Of a stretch of 64,000 nt of DNA, positions 37,038 through 47,229 are shown in pieces (within the stretch, counting starts at the first letter, position 1; every line of letters starts with the position of its first letter). The translations under genes and the position numbers were made by a program. A model generated the notes under the pieces. That model was given only the letters and a program-made list of their open reading frames with translations, did not search any database and was not told the DNA's origin. The stretch spans positions 1 through 64,000 of the forward strand of contig CAISXF010000079.1 in assembly GCA_903889445.1 (NCBI GenBank), in the 5' to 3' direction. This DNA is from an uncultured Pseudomonadota bacterium. GTDB taxonomy: Bacteria > Pseudomonadota > Gammaproteobacteria > Methylococcales > Methylomonadaceae.

Positions 37038-38576
37038 ATGGTTCAACGTATTAAGCCGTTAGTTTTATTGATTCTTGATGGATTCGGCTATTCCCCAAAA
37101 ATTGAAAATAACGCCATTGCACTAGCGAAAACACCGTGCTGGGATAGATTGCAAAAAACGTATCCGATGACGTATTTAAAATGCTCTGGTCACGTTGTCG
37201 GTTTGCCAGACGGACAAATGGGCAATTCTGAAGTCGGACATTTACACATTGGCAGTGGGCGTTATGTGCCACAAGATTTTTCAAAAGTGAACGACGCGAT
37301 TGTGGACGGCAGTTTTTTTGAAAATTCAGTGTTATGCCAAGCCGTGGATACAGCGAAAAATAATGATAAAGCGTTACACATTTTAGGATTACTTTCAGCA
37401 GGTGGCGTTCACAGTCACGAAGCGCAAATTGCCGCGATGGTAGAACTTGCCGCGAAACGGGGTCTGACAAAAATTTACGTTCATGCGTTTTTAGATGGAC
37501 GCGACGTGCCGCCAAAAAGTGCCGCAAGTTCCTTCACATTTTTAGAACATAAAATGGCGGTATTGGGCGTGGGGGAAATCGTGTCGATAACCGGACGTTT
37601 TTACGCGATGGATCGCGATAATCGTTGGGAACGTGTGCAACACGCTTACAAAATGTTGATGCAAGCCGACGCACCCCATTTTGCGACAACGGCTCAATCC
37701 GGTTTGGAAGCGGCTTACGAACGCGGCGAATCCGACGAATTTGTGTTGCCAACCTTAATCGCTGCCAATCCCGAATCGGTGATTTCGATTGGTTTGGAAG
37801 ATGCGGTTATTTTCATGAATTTCCGTGCCGACCGCACACGAGAAATTAGCCAAGCGATTACCGAACCGACATTTGATAAATTTGAACGGAATCACGCGCC
37901 GCATGCTGGTTATTTTGCGACGTTGACCGAATATCACGAAAAATTCACTTATCCGATTGCGTTTCCGTCGGTTGAAATTAAAAACAGTTTGGGCGAATAT
38001 CTGTCACAACTCGGCATGACGCAATTGCGTTTGGCTGAAACGGAAAAATACGCGCACGTTACCTTCTTTTTTAACGGCGGACGGGATGAACCATTTGTCG
38101 GCGAAGACCGCATTTTAATTCCGTCGCCGAAAGTCAGAACGTACGATTTACAACCTGAAATGAGTGCGCCCGAAGTGACGTATCATTTGGTGAAAACCAT
38201 TCTCGAAGAAGAACACGACGTGATTATTTGCAATTACGCGAATTGCGATATGGTCGGACACACGGGGAATTTAGAAGCGGCAATTTTGGCAGTGGAAGCA
38301 GTGGATTATTCGCTGCACTGTATTGTCGATGCGTTAATTTCAGTCGGTGGACGCATGTTAATTACGGCGGATCATGGCAACATCGAACAAATGACAGACG
38401 AAAATACACATCAAGCGCACACCGCACACACCACGAATGTGGTGCCGTTGGTTTATGTGGAAGGCGATGGTGCGTTGGCGGACGGGGGCAATTTAGCTGA
38501 TATTGCACCGACGATGTTAGCGATTTTGGGAATTACGCCACCCGCTGAAATGAGCGGCAAATCGTTGTTGCGTTGA
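37038..38576 (+). CDS. gpmI: 2,3-bisphosphoglycerate-independent phosphoglycerate mutase
   Basis: A 512-residue Mn-dependent glycolytic mutase. The catalytic Ser lies in GQMGNSEVGHLHIG. Alkaline-phosphatase-type metal residues are visible in LLILDGFGYSP, FRADRTREIS, NCDMVGHTGN and TADHGNIEQM. A strong AGAGG lies before the ATG. It heads a gpmI-envC-ctpA group common in gammaproteobacteria. Confidence 0.97.
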   Translation: MVQRIKPLVLLILDGFGYSPKIENNAIALAKTPCWDRLQKTYPMTYLKCSGHVVGLPDGQMGNSEVGHLHIGSGRYVPQDFSKVNDAIVDGSFFENSVLCQAVDTAKNNDKALHILGLLSAGGVHSHEAQIAAMVELAAKRGLTKIYVHAFLDGRDVPPKSAASSFTFLEHKMAVLGVGEIVSITGRFYAMDRDNRWERVQHAYKMLMQADAPHFATTAQSGLEAAYERGESDEFVLPTLIAANPESVISIGLEDAVIFMNFRADRTREISQAITEPTFDKFERNHAPHAGYFATLTEYHEKFTYPIAFPSVEIKNSLGEYLSQLGMTQLRLAETEKYAHVTFFFNGGRDEPFVGEDRILIPSPKVRTYDLQPEMSAPEVTYHLVKTILEEEHDVIICNYANCDMVGHTGNLEAAILAVEAVDYSLHCIVDALISVGGRMLITADHGNIEQMTDENTHQAHTAHTTNVVPLVYVEGDGALADGGNLADIAPTMLAILGITPPAEMSGKSLLR

Positions 38577-38579
38577 GTT

Positions 38580-39809
38580 GTGAAACGTTTGTTTAAATTC
38601 TTCTTTGGCTTATTTTTTATGCTCATTGTCGCGAACAGTCACGCTGAAATGGCGGTCGATAAATCCGTGTTGCTCAATAATCAACTCGCCGAACTCGACA
38701 AGTTGTACGGCAACACCTCGGCGTTATTGCGAATGCTAGAAAATAAAACCGCGCATCAAAAGCAAAATTTAGCGAAAATTCACACCGAAGTGCAAGCGTT
38801 GTCGTTGGAAATTAGCAAACAAAACGACGAACTCGCAGGACAAGTGAAAACGATGTATGCGATGGGGCATAAAGAACGATTGAAATTATTGCTAAATCAA
38901 GAAAACCCCTTATTATCTAGTCGAATGTTGGCGTATTACGATTATTTGAACGCGCGGCGCGTGAATCAGCTGAAGAGTGTCAGCGAAACCTGGCGGCATT
39001 TGGAAAAGTTGAAGCAGCAAAATGAAGCCGAAACCGCGCAACTTGAACAAAATTTGACACAAAAACACCTTGAACAAAATGCGGTAGAATCACTCAGAAA
39101 ACAACGAGCGCAATTATTGAAACAAGCGAATCCTGATTTTTTGTCGAACGAACAACAAATCAATCGATTGAAAGACAGCGAAACGACGTTGAAAAATTTA
39201 CTTTCGACGTTACAAAACTCGAACAGTGATTTAAATGCTGAAATTGAAAAAGCGCGTGTGTTGCGTAAAACACGTTTGGAAGCGGAAGAAGCGGTTTTTG
39301 TTGCGCCAAAATTATTGATTGATGACGAACAACCGATTGCTGCCAAAGTTCACAAAGAAACGCCTGTTGTTGCGAAAATAACGCAACCCGTTAATGCTGA
39401 AAGTTTTCCGCCATTAGCGGGTGATTTTGCTACGCTGAAAGGTGAATTGCCGTGGCCATTAAAAGGCGAAATAATGCAAAAATTTGGCAGCGCACGAGAA
39501 GAAGGTAAATTAGACGGCGTGATTATTGCCGCCGATGAAGGCACGGAAATTCACACCATTACCGATGGTAAGGTGATTTATGCTGATTGGATGCGCGGTT
39601 ACGGTTTAATTATTATTGTCGATCACGGCAAAGGTTATATTAGTTTGTATGCGTTCAATCAAAGTTTATATAAAAAGGTCGGCGAGGTAGTCAATTCGGG
39701 CGATGTGATTGCTACGGTGGGTTTGAGTGGCGGTCACGATAGAGCGAGTTTGTATTTTGGTATTCGTAAAAAAGGCAAACCGCTCAATCCCGTGGAATGG
39801 TGTAAATGA
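38580..39809 (+). CDS. envC: Murein hydrolase activator EnvC
   Basis: The 409-residue protein has a signal peptide (LFKFFFGLFFMLIVANSHA), a long coiled coil (residues about 30-230) and a C-terminal LytM/M23 domain. The LytM domain lacks the zinc ligands (LDGVII and LYFGIR where active peptidases have HxxxD and HxH). This is the EnvC pattern: it activates division amidases and is not itself a hydrolase. It starts at GTG 38580, three bases after the gpmI stop. Confidence 0.93.
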   Translation: MKRLFKFFFGLFFMLIVANSHAEMAVDKSVLLNNQLAELDKLYGNTSALLRMLENKTAHQKQNLAKIHTEVQALSLEISKQNDELAGQVKTMYAMGHKERLKLLLNQENPLLSSRMLAYYDYLNARRVNQLKSVSETWRHLEKLKQQNEAETAQLEQNLTQKHLEQNAVESLRKQRAQLLKQANPDFLSNEQQINRLKDSETTLKNLLSTLQNSNSDLNAEIEKARVLRKTRLEAEEAVFVAPKLLIDDEQPIAAKVHKETPVVAKITQPVNAESFPPLAGDFATLKGELPWPLKGEIMQKFGSAREEGKLDGVIIAADEGTEIHTITDGKVIYADWMRGYGLIIIVDHGKGYISLYAFNQSLYKKVGEVVNSGDVIATVGLSGGHDRASLYFGIRKKGKPLNPVEWCK

Positions 39810-39869
39810 AAACAGCAAAAACGATTAAAACCCTAAATTTAAAAACTATTCGAGTATGAAAAGAAAATT

Positions 39870-41192
39870 ATGTTAAAAAAGAAAAGTGTTTATTTGTTGT
39901 CATTAGGCGTGGCGTTAGGCGGCACGATTGGCATGAGCAGCAACGTTTTTGCCCAACGCGCTGCAACGGCACCGAGCGAGGTAGCGGTTGATTCCGAAAC
40001 GTTGCCATTGGAAGATTTAAAAACGTTTACCGAAATTTTTGGACGTATTAAACAGGATTATGTCGAACCTGTTTCTGACAAAAAATTGTTGGAAGACGCG
40101 GTGCGTGGGATGTTGAGCGGTTTAGATCCTCATTCGGCATATTTGATTGCTGAAGAATATCAAGATTTAAAAGAAGGCACCACGGGGCAATTCGGCGGTC
40201 TGGGCATTGAAGTCACGATGGAAAACGGGTTTATCAAAGTCGTTTCGCCGATTGACGACACGCCCGCCCAACGTGCTGGCATTAAAACGGGCGATTTGAT
40301 TATTCGTTTGGACGACAAACCCGTGAAAGGCATGTCATTAGCGGATGCAGTGAAATTGATGCGCGGCGATGCGGGCAGCAAAATCTTATTGACCGTGGTG
40401 CGCGAAGGTTCCGAAACTCCGTTGAAAATTTCATTGACGCGCGACATTATCAAATCGAAAAGCGTTAAAAGTAAAATGCTGGACAAAAATTACGGTTATG
40501 TGCGAATCAGCAGTTTTCAATCTGGCACGGGCGAGAATTTGAAAGAAGCGTTAGCGAGTTTGAAAAAAGAAAACGGCAGCGCGTTGAAAGGCTTGGTTTT
40601 GGATTTACGCAATAATCCAGGTGGCGTTTTAAATGCGGCGGTGGATGTCAGCGACGCATTTTTGAAAAGCGGTTTAATCGTTTACACCAAAGGACGGATT
40701 CCAAATTCTGAAATGCGTTTTAGTGCCGCGCCCGATGATTTAATCGACGACGCGCCAATGGTCGTTTTGATTAACGCGGGTTCGGCTTCGGCTTCGGAAA
40801 TCGTCGCAGGTGCGTTACAAGATTCTAAACGTGCGATTATTATGGGCGAAAAATCATTCGGCAAAGGTTCGGTTCAAACGATTTTACCGACCAGCAACGG
40901 TTCAGCGGTGAAATTAACCACCGCGCGTTATTACACGCCGTCGGGTCGCTCGATTCAAGCGGAGGGCATTGAACCCGATGTGCCATTGGCGCAAATGAAA
41001 TTGGAATCGGTTGAAAAATCAGATTTCAAACCAGTGAAAGAAGCAGATTTGTCGAACCATTTGCAAAATAAAAAAGAAAAAGCCGCGACTGAAGAAGCGG
41101 GCGCGAAAGAAAAAGATGCCACCGATGCAAAAGATTACGCCTTGAACGAAGCGTTGACGTTGCTGAAAGGCATTAGCATTATGAAACGTTAA
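39870..41192 (+). CDS. ctpA: Carboxyl-terminal processing protease, S41 family
   Basis: The 440-residue exported serine protease has a signal peptide ending near VFAQR. A PDZ domain follows (GGLGIEVTMENGFIKVV ... AGIKTGDLIIRLD), then the S41 domain with catalytic Ser in NAGSASASEIVAG and Lys in GEKSFGKGSVQT. A Lys/Glu-rich segment near the C-terminus follows. CtpA trims periplasmic proteins including cell-wall endopeptidases, consistent with its position after envC. Confidence 0.94.
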   Translation: MLKKKSVYLLSLGVALGGTIGMSSNVFAQRAATAPSEVAVDSETLPLEDLKTFTEIFGRIKQDYVEPVSDKKLLEDAVRGMLSGLDPHSAYLIAEEYQDLKEGTTGQFGGLGIEVTMENGFIKVVSPIDDTPAQRAGIKTGDLIIRLDDKPVKGMSLADAVKLMRGDAGSKILLTVVREGSETPLKISLTRDIIKSKSVKSKMLDKNYGYVRISSFQSGTGENLKEALASLKKENGSALKGLVLDLRNNPGGVLNAAVDVSDAFLKSGLIVYTKGRIPNSEMRFSAAPDDLIDDAPMVVLINAGSASASEIVAGALQDSKRAIIMGEKSFGKGSVQTILPTSNGSAVKLTTARYYTPSGRSIQAEGIEPDVPLAQMKLESVEKSDFKPVKEADLSNHLQNKKEKAATEEAGAKEKDATDAKDYALNEALTLLKGISIMKR

Positions 41193-41216
41193 TTTTAAAA
41201 TCAACCAAGAGCATTT

Positions 41217-42431
41217 ATGTCAAACACAAAAAAAGTAGTTTTAGCGTATTCAGGCGGTTTGGATACATCAGTCATTTTGAAATGGTTACAAGACGTTTAT
41301 CAATGTGAAGTCGTCACTTTTACGGCGGATTTAGGACAAGGTGAAGAAGTCGAACCTGCTCGCGCCAAAGCCAAAGCGTTAGGCATTAAAGAAATTTACA
41401 TTGACGATTTGCGTGAAGAATTTGCCCGCGATTTCGTCTTTCCGATGTTTCGCGCCAACACCGTTTACGAGGGCGAATATCTTTTAGGAACGTCAATTGC
41501 GCGTCCGTTGATTGCGAAACGTTTGATTGAAATTGCGAACGAAACGGGTGCAGATGCTATTTCACACGGCGCGACAGGCAAAGGCAACGATCAAGTACGT
41601 TTTGAATTGGGCGCGTATGCGTTGCGCCCTGATATTCATGTGATTGCACCTTGGCGCGAATGGGATTTAAACTCGCGTCAATCGTTGCTGGATTACGCCG
41701 CGAAACACGGCATTCCCGTTGAAATGAAACAAGGCGGTTCGTCGCCGTATTCGATGGATGCGAATTTGTTGCACATTTCCTACGAAGGTCGTGTATTAGA
41801 AAATCCGTGGACAGAACCTGAAGAAACGATGTGGCGTTGGACGGTTTCACCTGAAAACGCACCTGACCAAGCAACATATATTGAGCTGACTTATGCGAAA
41901 GGCGACATCGTGGCGATTAACGACGAAGCCGTTTCGCCAGCGACCGTGTTGGAACGCTTGAATAAAATCGGCGGCGAAAATGGCATTGGACGTTTGGATA
42001 TTGTTGAAAATCGTTATGTCGGCATGAAATCACGCGGCTGTTACGAAACGCCAGCGGGAACGATTATGCTGAAAGCGCATCGCGCGATTGAATCGTTGAC
42101 GCTTGACCGCGAAGTCGCACATTTAAAAGATGAATTGATGCCGCGTTATGCGACGATTATTTATAACGGTTATTGGTGGAGTCCAGAACGCCAAATGTTG
42201 CAAACCATGATTGATGAATCGCAACTTAATGTGAACGGCAAAGTGCGTTTGAAATTGTACAAAGGCAACGTGATTGTGGTCGGACGCGAATCCGCCACAG
42301 ACAGTTTGTTCGACGAAAGCATTGCGACATTTGAAGACGATCAAGGCGCGTACGATCAAAAAGATGCCGCTGGATTTATTAAATTGAATGCGTTGCGGTT
42401 ACGAATTGCCGCGAAACGCAAGGTGAAATAA
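41217..42431 (+). CDS. argG: Argininosuccinate synthase
   Basis: A 404-residue ATP-dependent ligase joining citrulline and aspartate in arginine synthesis. The N-type ATP motif [12 protein letters not shown] and the motifs [15 protein letters not shown] and [16 protein letters not shown] are intact. It follows ctpA by 24 bases. Confidence 0.98.
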   Translation: MSNTKKVVLAYSGGLDTSVILKWLQDVYQCEVVTFTADLGQGEEVEPARAKAKALGIKEIYIDDLREEFARDFVFPMFRANTVYEGEYLLGTSIARPLIAKRLIEIANETGADAISHGATGKGNDQVRFELGAYALRPDIHVIAPWREWDLNSRQSLLDYAAKHGIPVEMKQGGSSPYSMDANLLHISYEGRVLENPWTEPEETMWRWTVSPENAPDQATYIELTYAKGDIVAINDEAVSPATVLERLNKIGGENGIGRLDIVENRYVGMKSRGCYETPAGTIMLKAHRAIESLTLDREVAHLKDELMPRYATIIYNGYWWSPERQMLQTMIDESQLNVNGKVRLKLYKGNVIVVGRESATDSLFDESIATFEDDQGAYDQKDAAGFIKLNALRLRIAAKRKVK

Positions 42432-42528
42432 TTTTAAGATGTTGAATGTAAAAGTGCCGATTTATTTGTATCCGCTCACTAAAAAACAGTAAACTAAATG
42501 CTCTATTTTTGAATTACAGGGGAATACG

Positions 42529-43011
42529 ATGAAAAGATATGTAGTTACAGCAATGTTGAGCGTTATGTTGGCAACAACTGCTCATGCTGACACGTTTGTA
42601 TCGATGCAACGCGATTTGCAGGCTGTTCAAAAGTTTTACGAAATTATTAGTGATGGGACGAATCCAGCTTTACCCGATTCAGCTAAACAAGTCATTGCTT
42701 CCAATTGGAAGGCTATTCCAGCATCAATTGGTGGTAATAATTTGGAAGGGTTTGTTAAAACGTTTCAAATTTACGGTCAAGTGATTCCAGATATGAAATT
42801 TAAACCGCAAGAAATTTTGCGTGATGGAAATCGTTATATCGTGCGTTCGACCATAACCGGCACTCCCGTTGCGCCCTTTTTGGTTGGCACGTTACCTAAT
42901 GGTAAAAGTTTCAAAATCACAGCAACGGATATTCACACTGTCGTCAATGGCAAAATTGTGACTTCCTACCATGTTGAAGATTGGGAAGACGCTGCTCAAC
43001 AATTACAATAA
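42529..43011 (+). CDS. Secreted SnoaL-like (NTF2-fold) protein
   Basis: 160 residues with a signal peptide ending at AHA. The rest has the NTF2/SnoaL pattern of an ester cyclase-like protein (VQKFYEIISDG, FVKTFQIYGQVIPDMKFKP, ATDIHTVVNGKIVTSYHVEDW). No catalytic function can be claimed. It is a single-gene unit with its own terminator. Confidence 0.75.
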   Translation: MKRYVVTAMLSVMLATTAHADTFVSMQRDLQAVQKFYEIISDGTNPALPDSAKQVIASNWKAIPASIGGNNLEGFVKTFQIYGQVIPDMKFKPQEILRDGNRYIVRSTITGTPVAPFLVGTLPNGKSFKITATDIHTVVNGKIVTSYHVEDWEDAAQQLQ

Positions 43012-43041
43012 TAAAATTTTGTGTAGTTGAGCCTGACTTAG

Positions 43042-43071
43042 AAAAACCGCCGTAAAGGCGGTTTTTTTTAA
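43042..43071 (+). terminator. Intrinsic terminator after the SnoaL-like gene
   Basis: AAAACCGCC and GGCGGTTTT form a stem with a short loop and are followed by a T run, 30 bases after the stop codon. Confidence 0.9.
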
Positions 43072-43117
43072 ACAATGTAATCTTAACCAAAGTTAAAACT
43101 ATTAGGAATGTGAAATT

Positions 43118-44347
43118 ATGGCTGAAAAAACAAGCACGCTAACCGGACAAGAAACGCTTACCCACTCAGAAAAAATGATAATAATTCATGAACAAACCGC
43201 AACGGCAATTAAAGTAAATCTCAACGAGCCTACTTTTCAACACGGCGAAAATGAGCTTCTTTATTTTGCATTGATGAAGGCTTACGAAGAAATTGCTGCT
43301 CACCAAACTGAAAAAGAAAAACGGGCAGACGAATTAGAGATTGCGAACCAAAAATTGGTGTTTCAAAACGTTGAAAAAGATAAACGCGCGGCGGAACTCG
43401 TGATGGCAAACCAAGAATTGGCATTCCAAAACATTGAAAAAGAAAAACGCGCCGCCGAACTTGTGATGGCGAACAAAGAACTTAATTTTGTAATTACGCA
43501 AAATGAAATTCTGAATCAGCAAATCAATCACCTGCAAAAAATAGAAAGTATTGGGCGGCTGACGGCGGGTATTTCTCATGATTTCAATAACATTTTGGCG
43601 TGTATGTTGGGCTACAACGAAATGAATAATGACATTCGTCAGGATATGAAAGACGAGGCGTTAAAATCCGAACTGGAACACAACACTAAACAAATTGCGA
43701 ATGCCGGTCAACGCGCGGTGGGGTTAATTGCAAAAATGATGACCTATGCCCGCCAAGATACGCAACACGAAAAAGTTATGAACATAAGACACACTCCAGA
43801 AGTCATTAACCAGATGGTGGATATGTTACGCCCCGCGTTGACTAGCCGAATCAGACTTGAATTTGACAACAAATGTCATGTGAATACTAGCAACTGTGGT
43901 AATTGCTTCATTCGAGATAATTGCGACATGAATATTAAAATTGATGCCGATGAATTGCATCAAATTATCACGAATTTGGCGGTGAATGCGCGAGACGCCA
44001 TGAAAGATAACGGTAACATCATAACCATTTCGCTCGACAAGGTGACACCCAAATTAAATACTAAATGCACCGCCTGCGCGGCAATAATTGAAGGTAGTTT
44101 TATTGAATTAGGCGTGTCGGATAATGGGGCGGGCATCGAACCTAAAATGATTAGTCGAATTTTCGATCCATTTTTCACCACCAAACCACAAGGCGAAGGT
44201 ACAGGTTTGGGTTTATCAACATTAACGGGTTTGGTACATTCTGCAAAGGGGCATATTATAATTGATTCAAATTTGACACAGCCTAATCAAGGCACGGTGT
44301 TTAGATTGCTGTTTCCAGAACCGATTTTTATCCCAGTTTTGGTTTAA
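43118..44347 (+). CDS. Soluble sensor histidine kinase with coiled-coil repeats and a cysteine cluster
   Basis: The 409-residue kinase has no membrane segment and no PAS domain. Residues 64-126 are three near-identical 21-residue coiled-coil repeats. The H-box GRLTAGISHDFNNIL puts the phospho-His at 154. The ATPase domain has NLAVNARDAM (N box), DNGAGI and TGLGLST. Between H box and N box lies C253-x6-C-x2-C-x5-C269, and C317-x2-C320 follows the N box, a possible metal or redox site. No response regulator is adjacent. Confidence 0.85.
   Translation: MAEKTSTLTGQETLTHSEKMIIIHEQTATAIKVNLNEPTFQHGENELLYFALMKAYEEIAAHQTEKEKRADELEIANQKLVFQNVEKDKRAAELVMANQELAFQNIEKEKRAAELVMANKELNFVITQNEILNQQINHLQKIESIGRLTAGISHDFNNILACMLGYNEMNNDIRQDMKDEALKSELEHNTKQIANAGQRAVGLIAKMMTYARQDTQHEKVMNIRHTPEVINQMVDMLRPALTSRIRLEFDNKCHVNTSNCGNCFIRDNCDMNIKIDADELHQIITNLAVNARDAMKDNGNIITISLDKVTPKLNTKCTACAAIIEGSFIELGVSDNGAGIEPKMISRIFDPFFTTKPQGEGTGLGLSTLTGLVHSAKGHIIIDSNLTQPNQGTVFRLLFPEPIFIPVLV
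43307..43495 (+). repeat. Three 63-bp tandem repeats inside the histidine kinase gene
   Basis: Each unit encodes 21 residues of the form EKxKRAAELVMANQELxFQN, in frame, with slight divergence. Such units lengthen the signalling coiled coil and may vary in copy number between strains. Confidence 0.85.
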
Positions 44348-44507
44348 TTGTTAGAATTGACTTGCACTGACATTTAATCCATAATTTTTTTGCGGTTGAT
44401 TCGTAAAATCAACTGGTAGCAAAAACTGACAATCGGTATTTTAATGGCGAGAGCCAACTGCTTTTTGCTAGTCATGCACAAAAATTATTCTAAAATGAGG
44501 ACGAATT

Positions 44508-44903
44508 ATGGCTTTAATTACTTGGACAGCAGAACAATACGCCACAAATGTTGGGTTTGCCGATGACGAACACAAAATCTTGTTCGATAAGTTAAACACG
44601 TTGTACGATTTGGCGACGGGCGGTGCAGAACGCGCAGCGATTGGCGCACAGTTGGACGATTTAATTGCTTACGTTGTTGAGCATTTTGCCCATGAAGAAC
44701 GTGAAATGCAGGCAAAAGGTTATGCTGCTTTCGATGCTCACAAAGCAGAACACACCGCGTTAATTGATATTTGTGCCGATTTACAAAAGAAATTCCACGC
44801 TGGCGAAGCCGATGTGACGGAAGAAATCGGTCAATTAGTGAAAGGTTGGTTAGACAGTCATATTCCGACGTTTGATTTTGGTTACAGTAGCACCCTCGGT
44901 TAA
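44508..44903 (+). CDS. Bacteriohemerythrin
   Basis: A 131-residue four-helix diiron O2-binding protein. Ligand motifs are visible: DDEHKILFDKLN, HFAHEEREM, HKAEHTALI and DSHIPTFDFGYS. It is single-domain and cytoplasmic. In microaerophilic and methane-oxidising bacteria such proteins deliver or sense oxygen. It is a single-gene unit ended by a strong terminator. Confidence 0.93.
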   Translation: MALITWTAEQYATNVGFADDEHKILFDKLNTLYDLATGGAERAAIGAQLDDLIAYVVEHFAHEEREMQAKGYAAFDAHKAEHTALIDICADLQKKFHAGEADVTEEIGQLVKGWLDSHIPTFDFGYSSTLG

Positions 44904-44917
44904 TTTTTAACTACCTC

Positions 44918-44957
44918 AAAAAAGGCTTGTGAATTTAAACGTTCACAAGCCTTTTTT
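44918..44957 (+). terminator. Intrinsic terminator after hemerythrin gene
   Basis: AAAAAGGCTTGTGAA and TTCACAAGCCTTTTTT form a long perfect stem with a small loop, ending in six T. Confidence 0.93.
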
Positions 44958-45129
44958 GCGTTTGGCGTTTTTAAAACTGCATTCAATTAACACGTCAACA
45001 CCATTTCTCAAAAATCCCGCGCCATTCAAAGCTGCTAATTTATTTTAGTCCGTACAAATTCTAGCGATTCGTTTTAAAATGCGCGGCTACATTCCTTGCA
45101 CACATAACAAACATAACAAGAGAACTTTT

Positions 45130-46491
45130 ATGAACACAAACACAACAGCAACGCACGCCCATTGGTCATCACGGTTTGCGTTTATTTTAGCGGCAACCGG
45201 TTCAGCGGTGGGCTTGGGCAACATTTGGAAATTCCCGTACATCACGGGCGAGAATGGCGGTGGCGCGTTTGTGATGGTGTATTTAGCGTGTGTGTTGCTG
45301 ATTGGTATTCCGATTATGATTGCCGAAACCATGTTGGGGCGACGCGGTCAACGCAATCCGATTGAAACGATGGAAATGCTCACGACGGAAGCGAATGCCG
45401 ATAAAAATTGGCATTATTTGGGTTGGATGGGCGTGATTGCGGGCGTGTTGATTTTGTCGTATTACAGCGTGATTGCGGGTTGGGCTTCGGCGTATGTGTT
45501 AAAAGCATTTACTGGCAGTTTTTTCGATGCAGACGCGGCGGAAATTCAAACGTTATTCGATCATTTTATCGCCAGCCCGACGCAATTGATTTTTTGGCAC
45601 AGTTTATTTATGGGTGCGACCATGTGGATTGTGGCGCGTGGCGTGAATAACGGGTTAGAGAAAGCGGTGCGATTTTTAATGCCGAGTTTATTTGTGTTGC
45701 TGATTTTGTTGGTCGGTTACGCGATGACCACAAACAGTTATCAACGCGGGTTGGATTTTATGTTTAATGTTGATTTCAGTACGTTGACGCGCAATTCGGT
45801 TTTGACGGCGATGGGTCACGCTTTTTTCACGCTAAGTTTAAGCGTGGGCGCGATTATGGTTTATGGCGCGTATTTGCCAAAAAATGTGTCGATTGCGAAA
45901 ACGACGTATTTGGTCGCAGCGGCTGACACGCTGGTGGCATTATTGGCGGGGATTGCGATTTTCCCACTCGTATTTGAACACGGTTTGCATCCCGCGTCAG
46001 GACCTGGATTGATTTTTCAAACCTTGCCGATTGCCTTTGGTAATATGACGGGCGGTTGGTTGATGGGCATTTTGTTTTTTGTATTATTAGTTTTCGCGGC
46101 GTTGTCGTCGTCGATTTCATTGATTGAACCAGCGGTGGCGTGGTTGATTGAAAACAAAAATTTCAGCCGTGAAAAAGCCTGCATTTGGACAGGTTTGGGA
46201 ACGTGGTTTTTAGGCTTGGGAACGGTATTTTCGTTCAACATTTGGGCAAACGTGCATTTCTTTGAACGCACGATTTTTCAATTACTCGATTATGTCACCG
46301 CGAATTTAATGTTGCCAATTGGCGGATTTTGCATTGCCGTTTTCGCCGGTTGGATTATGAAACGCGAACACACGGAAAGCGAATTACAAATGCCATGTAA
46401 ATCCAGCTACAACCTTTGGCGCGTCTTGATTCGTTACGTTGCGCCCGCGTCGATTTTCTTCGTATTTTTGCACGTCGTCGGAGTTTTATAA
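45130..46491 (+). CDS. Sodium-dependent transporter, NSS family
   Basis: A 453-residue LeuT-fold membrane protein. The first helix has GSAVGLGNIWKFPYITGENGGGAF, here seen as GSAVGLGNIWKFPY and GENGGGAFVM, the sodium- and substrate-binding signature. About 11-12 hydrophobic helices follow. ATG 45130 is chosen because homology begins just after it; an upstream in-frame ATG at 45079 adds a hydrophilic stretch without homology. The substrate is probably an amino acid, but cannot be read from sequence. Confidence 0.9.
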   Translation: MNTNTTATHAHWSSRFAFILAATGSAVGLGNIWKFPYITGENGGGAFVMVYLACVLLIGIPIMIAETMLGRRGQRNPIETMEMLTTEANADKNWHYLGWMGVIAGVLILSYYSVIAGWASAYVLKAFTGSFFDADAAEIQTLFDHFIASPTQLIFWHSLFMGATMWIVARGVNNGLEKAVRFLMPSLFVLLILLVGYAMTTNSYQRGLDFMFNVDFSTLTRNSVLTAMGHAFFTLSLSVGAIMVYGAYLPKNVSIAKTTYLVAAADTLVALLAGIAIFPLVFEHGLHPASGPGLIFQTLPIAFGNMTGGWLMGILFFVLLVFAALSSSISLIEPAVAWLIENKNFSREKACIWTGLGTWFLGLGTVFSFNIWANVHFFERTIFQLLDYVTANLMLPIGGFCIAVFAGWIMKREHTESELQMPCKSSYNLWRVLIRYVAPASIFFVFLHVVGVL

Positions 46492-46493
46492 AA

Positions 46494-46928
46494 ATGACGC
46501 TCATAGAAAAAAGTGCGTTGGTGAAATTCTCCGCGCAACAAATGTTTGACTTGGTCAACGATATCGAAAATTATCCGAAATTTTTGCCGTGGTGCAGCGG
46601 CAGCCGCATTATTAAACGTGACGAAAATGTGATTGAAGCAGAATTGTCGATTGCAAAAGGCGGTTTTCACAAAAACTTTTCAACCCGCAACACGCTCGAA
46701 TTTGGTCAAAAAATGACGGTAGAATTACTTGATGGTCCATTTTCACATTTGACGGGCGAATGGAATTTTTTACCGTTGCGCGACGATGCCAGCAAAATTA
46801 CACTTGATTTAGAATTTGAATTATCGGGAAAATTAGCGAGTTTGGCATTTGGCGTGGTGTTCAATCAAATTTGTAACACGATGGTCAGCTCATTTACACA
46901 ACGCGCCAAAGAGGTTTATACCGCATGA
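46494..46928 (+). CDS. ratA: RatA / Coq10-family START-domain protein
   Basis: 144 residues with the START-like fold: KSALVKFSAQQMFDLVNDIENYPKFLPWC, seen as SAQQMFDLVNDIENYP and FLPWCSG, and the ending FNQICNTMVSSFTQRA. E. coli RatA was reported to block 70S formation; homologues (Coq10) bind ubiquinone. I start at ATG 46494, two bases after the transporter stop. It overlaps rnfH by four bases, the usual pair. Confidence 0.93.
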   Translation: MTLIEKSALVKFSAQQMFDLVNDIENYPKFLPWCSGSRIIKRDENVIEAELSIAKGGFHKNFSTRNTLEFGQKMTVELLDGPFSHLTGEWNFLPLRDDASKITLDLEFELSGKLASLAFGVVFNQICNTMVSSFTQRAKEVYTA

Positions 46929-47197
46929 TTGATGTCGAAGTGGTTTACGCTACGCCCGAAAAACAAACGTTATTAACCGTTCGCGTACCTAAAAAAAGTA
47001 CCGTGTCGCACGCGATTTTGGAATCAGGAATGTTAGCGCAGTTTCCAAAATTGAATTTGGACACGTTGAAAGTGGGAATTTTTTCCACGATTTGCCCGTT
47101 GGAACGGGAAATTAAATCGGGCGATAGAATTGAGATTTATCGCCCGTTACAAAACGATCCCAAAGATGCGCGGCGACAACGCGCGATGAAAAAATAA
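46925..47197 (+). CDS. rnfH: RnfH family ubiquitin-like protein
   Basis: A 90-residue beta-grasp protein of the RnfH/UPF0125 family (VEVVYATPEKQTLLTVRVP, VGIFSTICPLEREIKSGDRIEIYRPL). It is encoded with ratA as in many gammaproteobacteria. The role is not established. Confidence 0.94.
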   Translation: MIDVEVVYATPEKQTLLTVRVPKKSTVSHAILESGMLAQFPKLNLDTLKVGIFSTICPLEREIKSGDRIEIYRPLQNDPKDARRQRAMKK

Positions 47198-47229
47198 ATT
47201 GATAAAACTCGAACTGGAATGTGAATCGT

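Noticed and set aside
38580-39809. EnvC as an active M23 endopeptidase
   Set aside because: The zinc-binding residues of M23 peptidases are replaced, which is the activator pattern.
43307-43495. 63-bp tandem repeats as a CRISPR or satellite array
   Set aside because: They are in frame inside the kinase coiled coil with no spacers.
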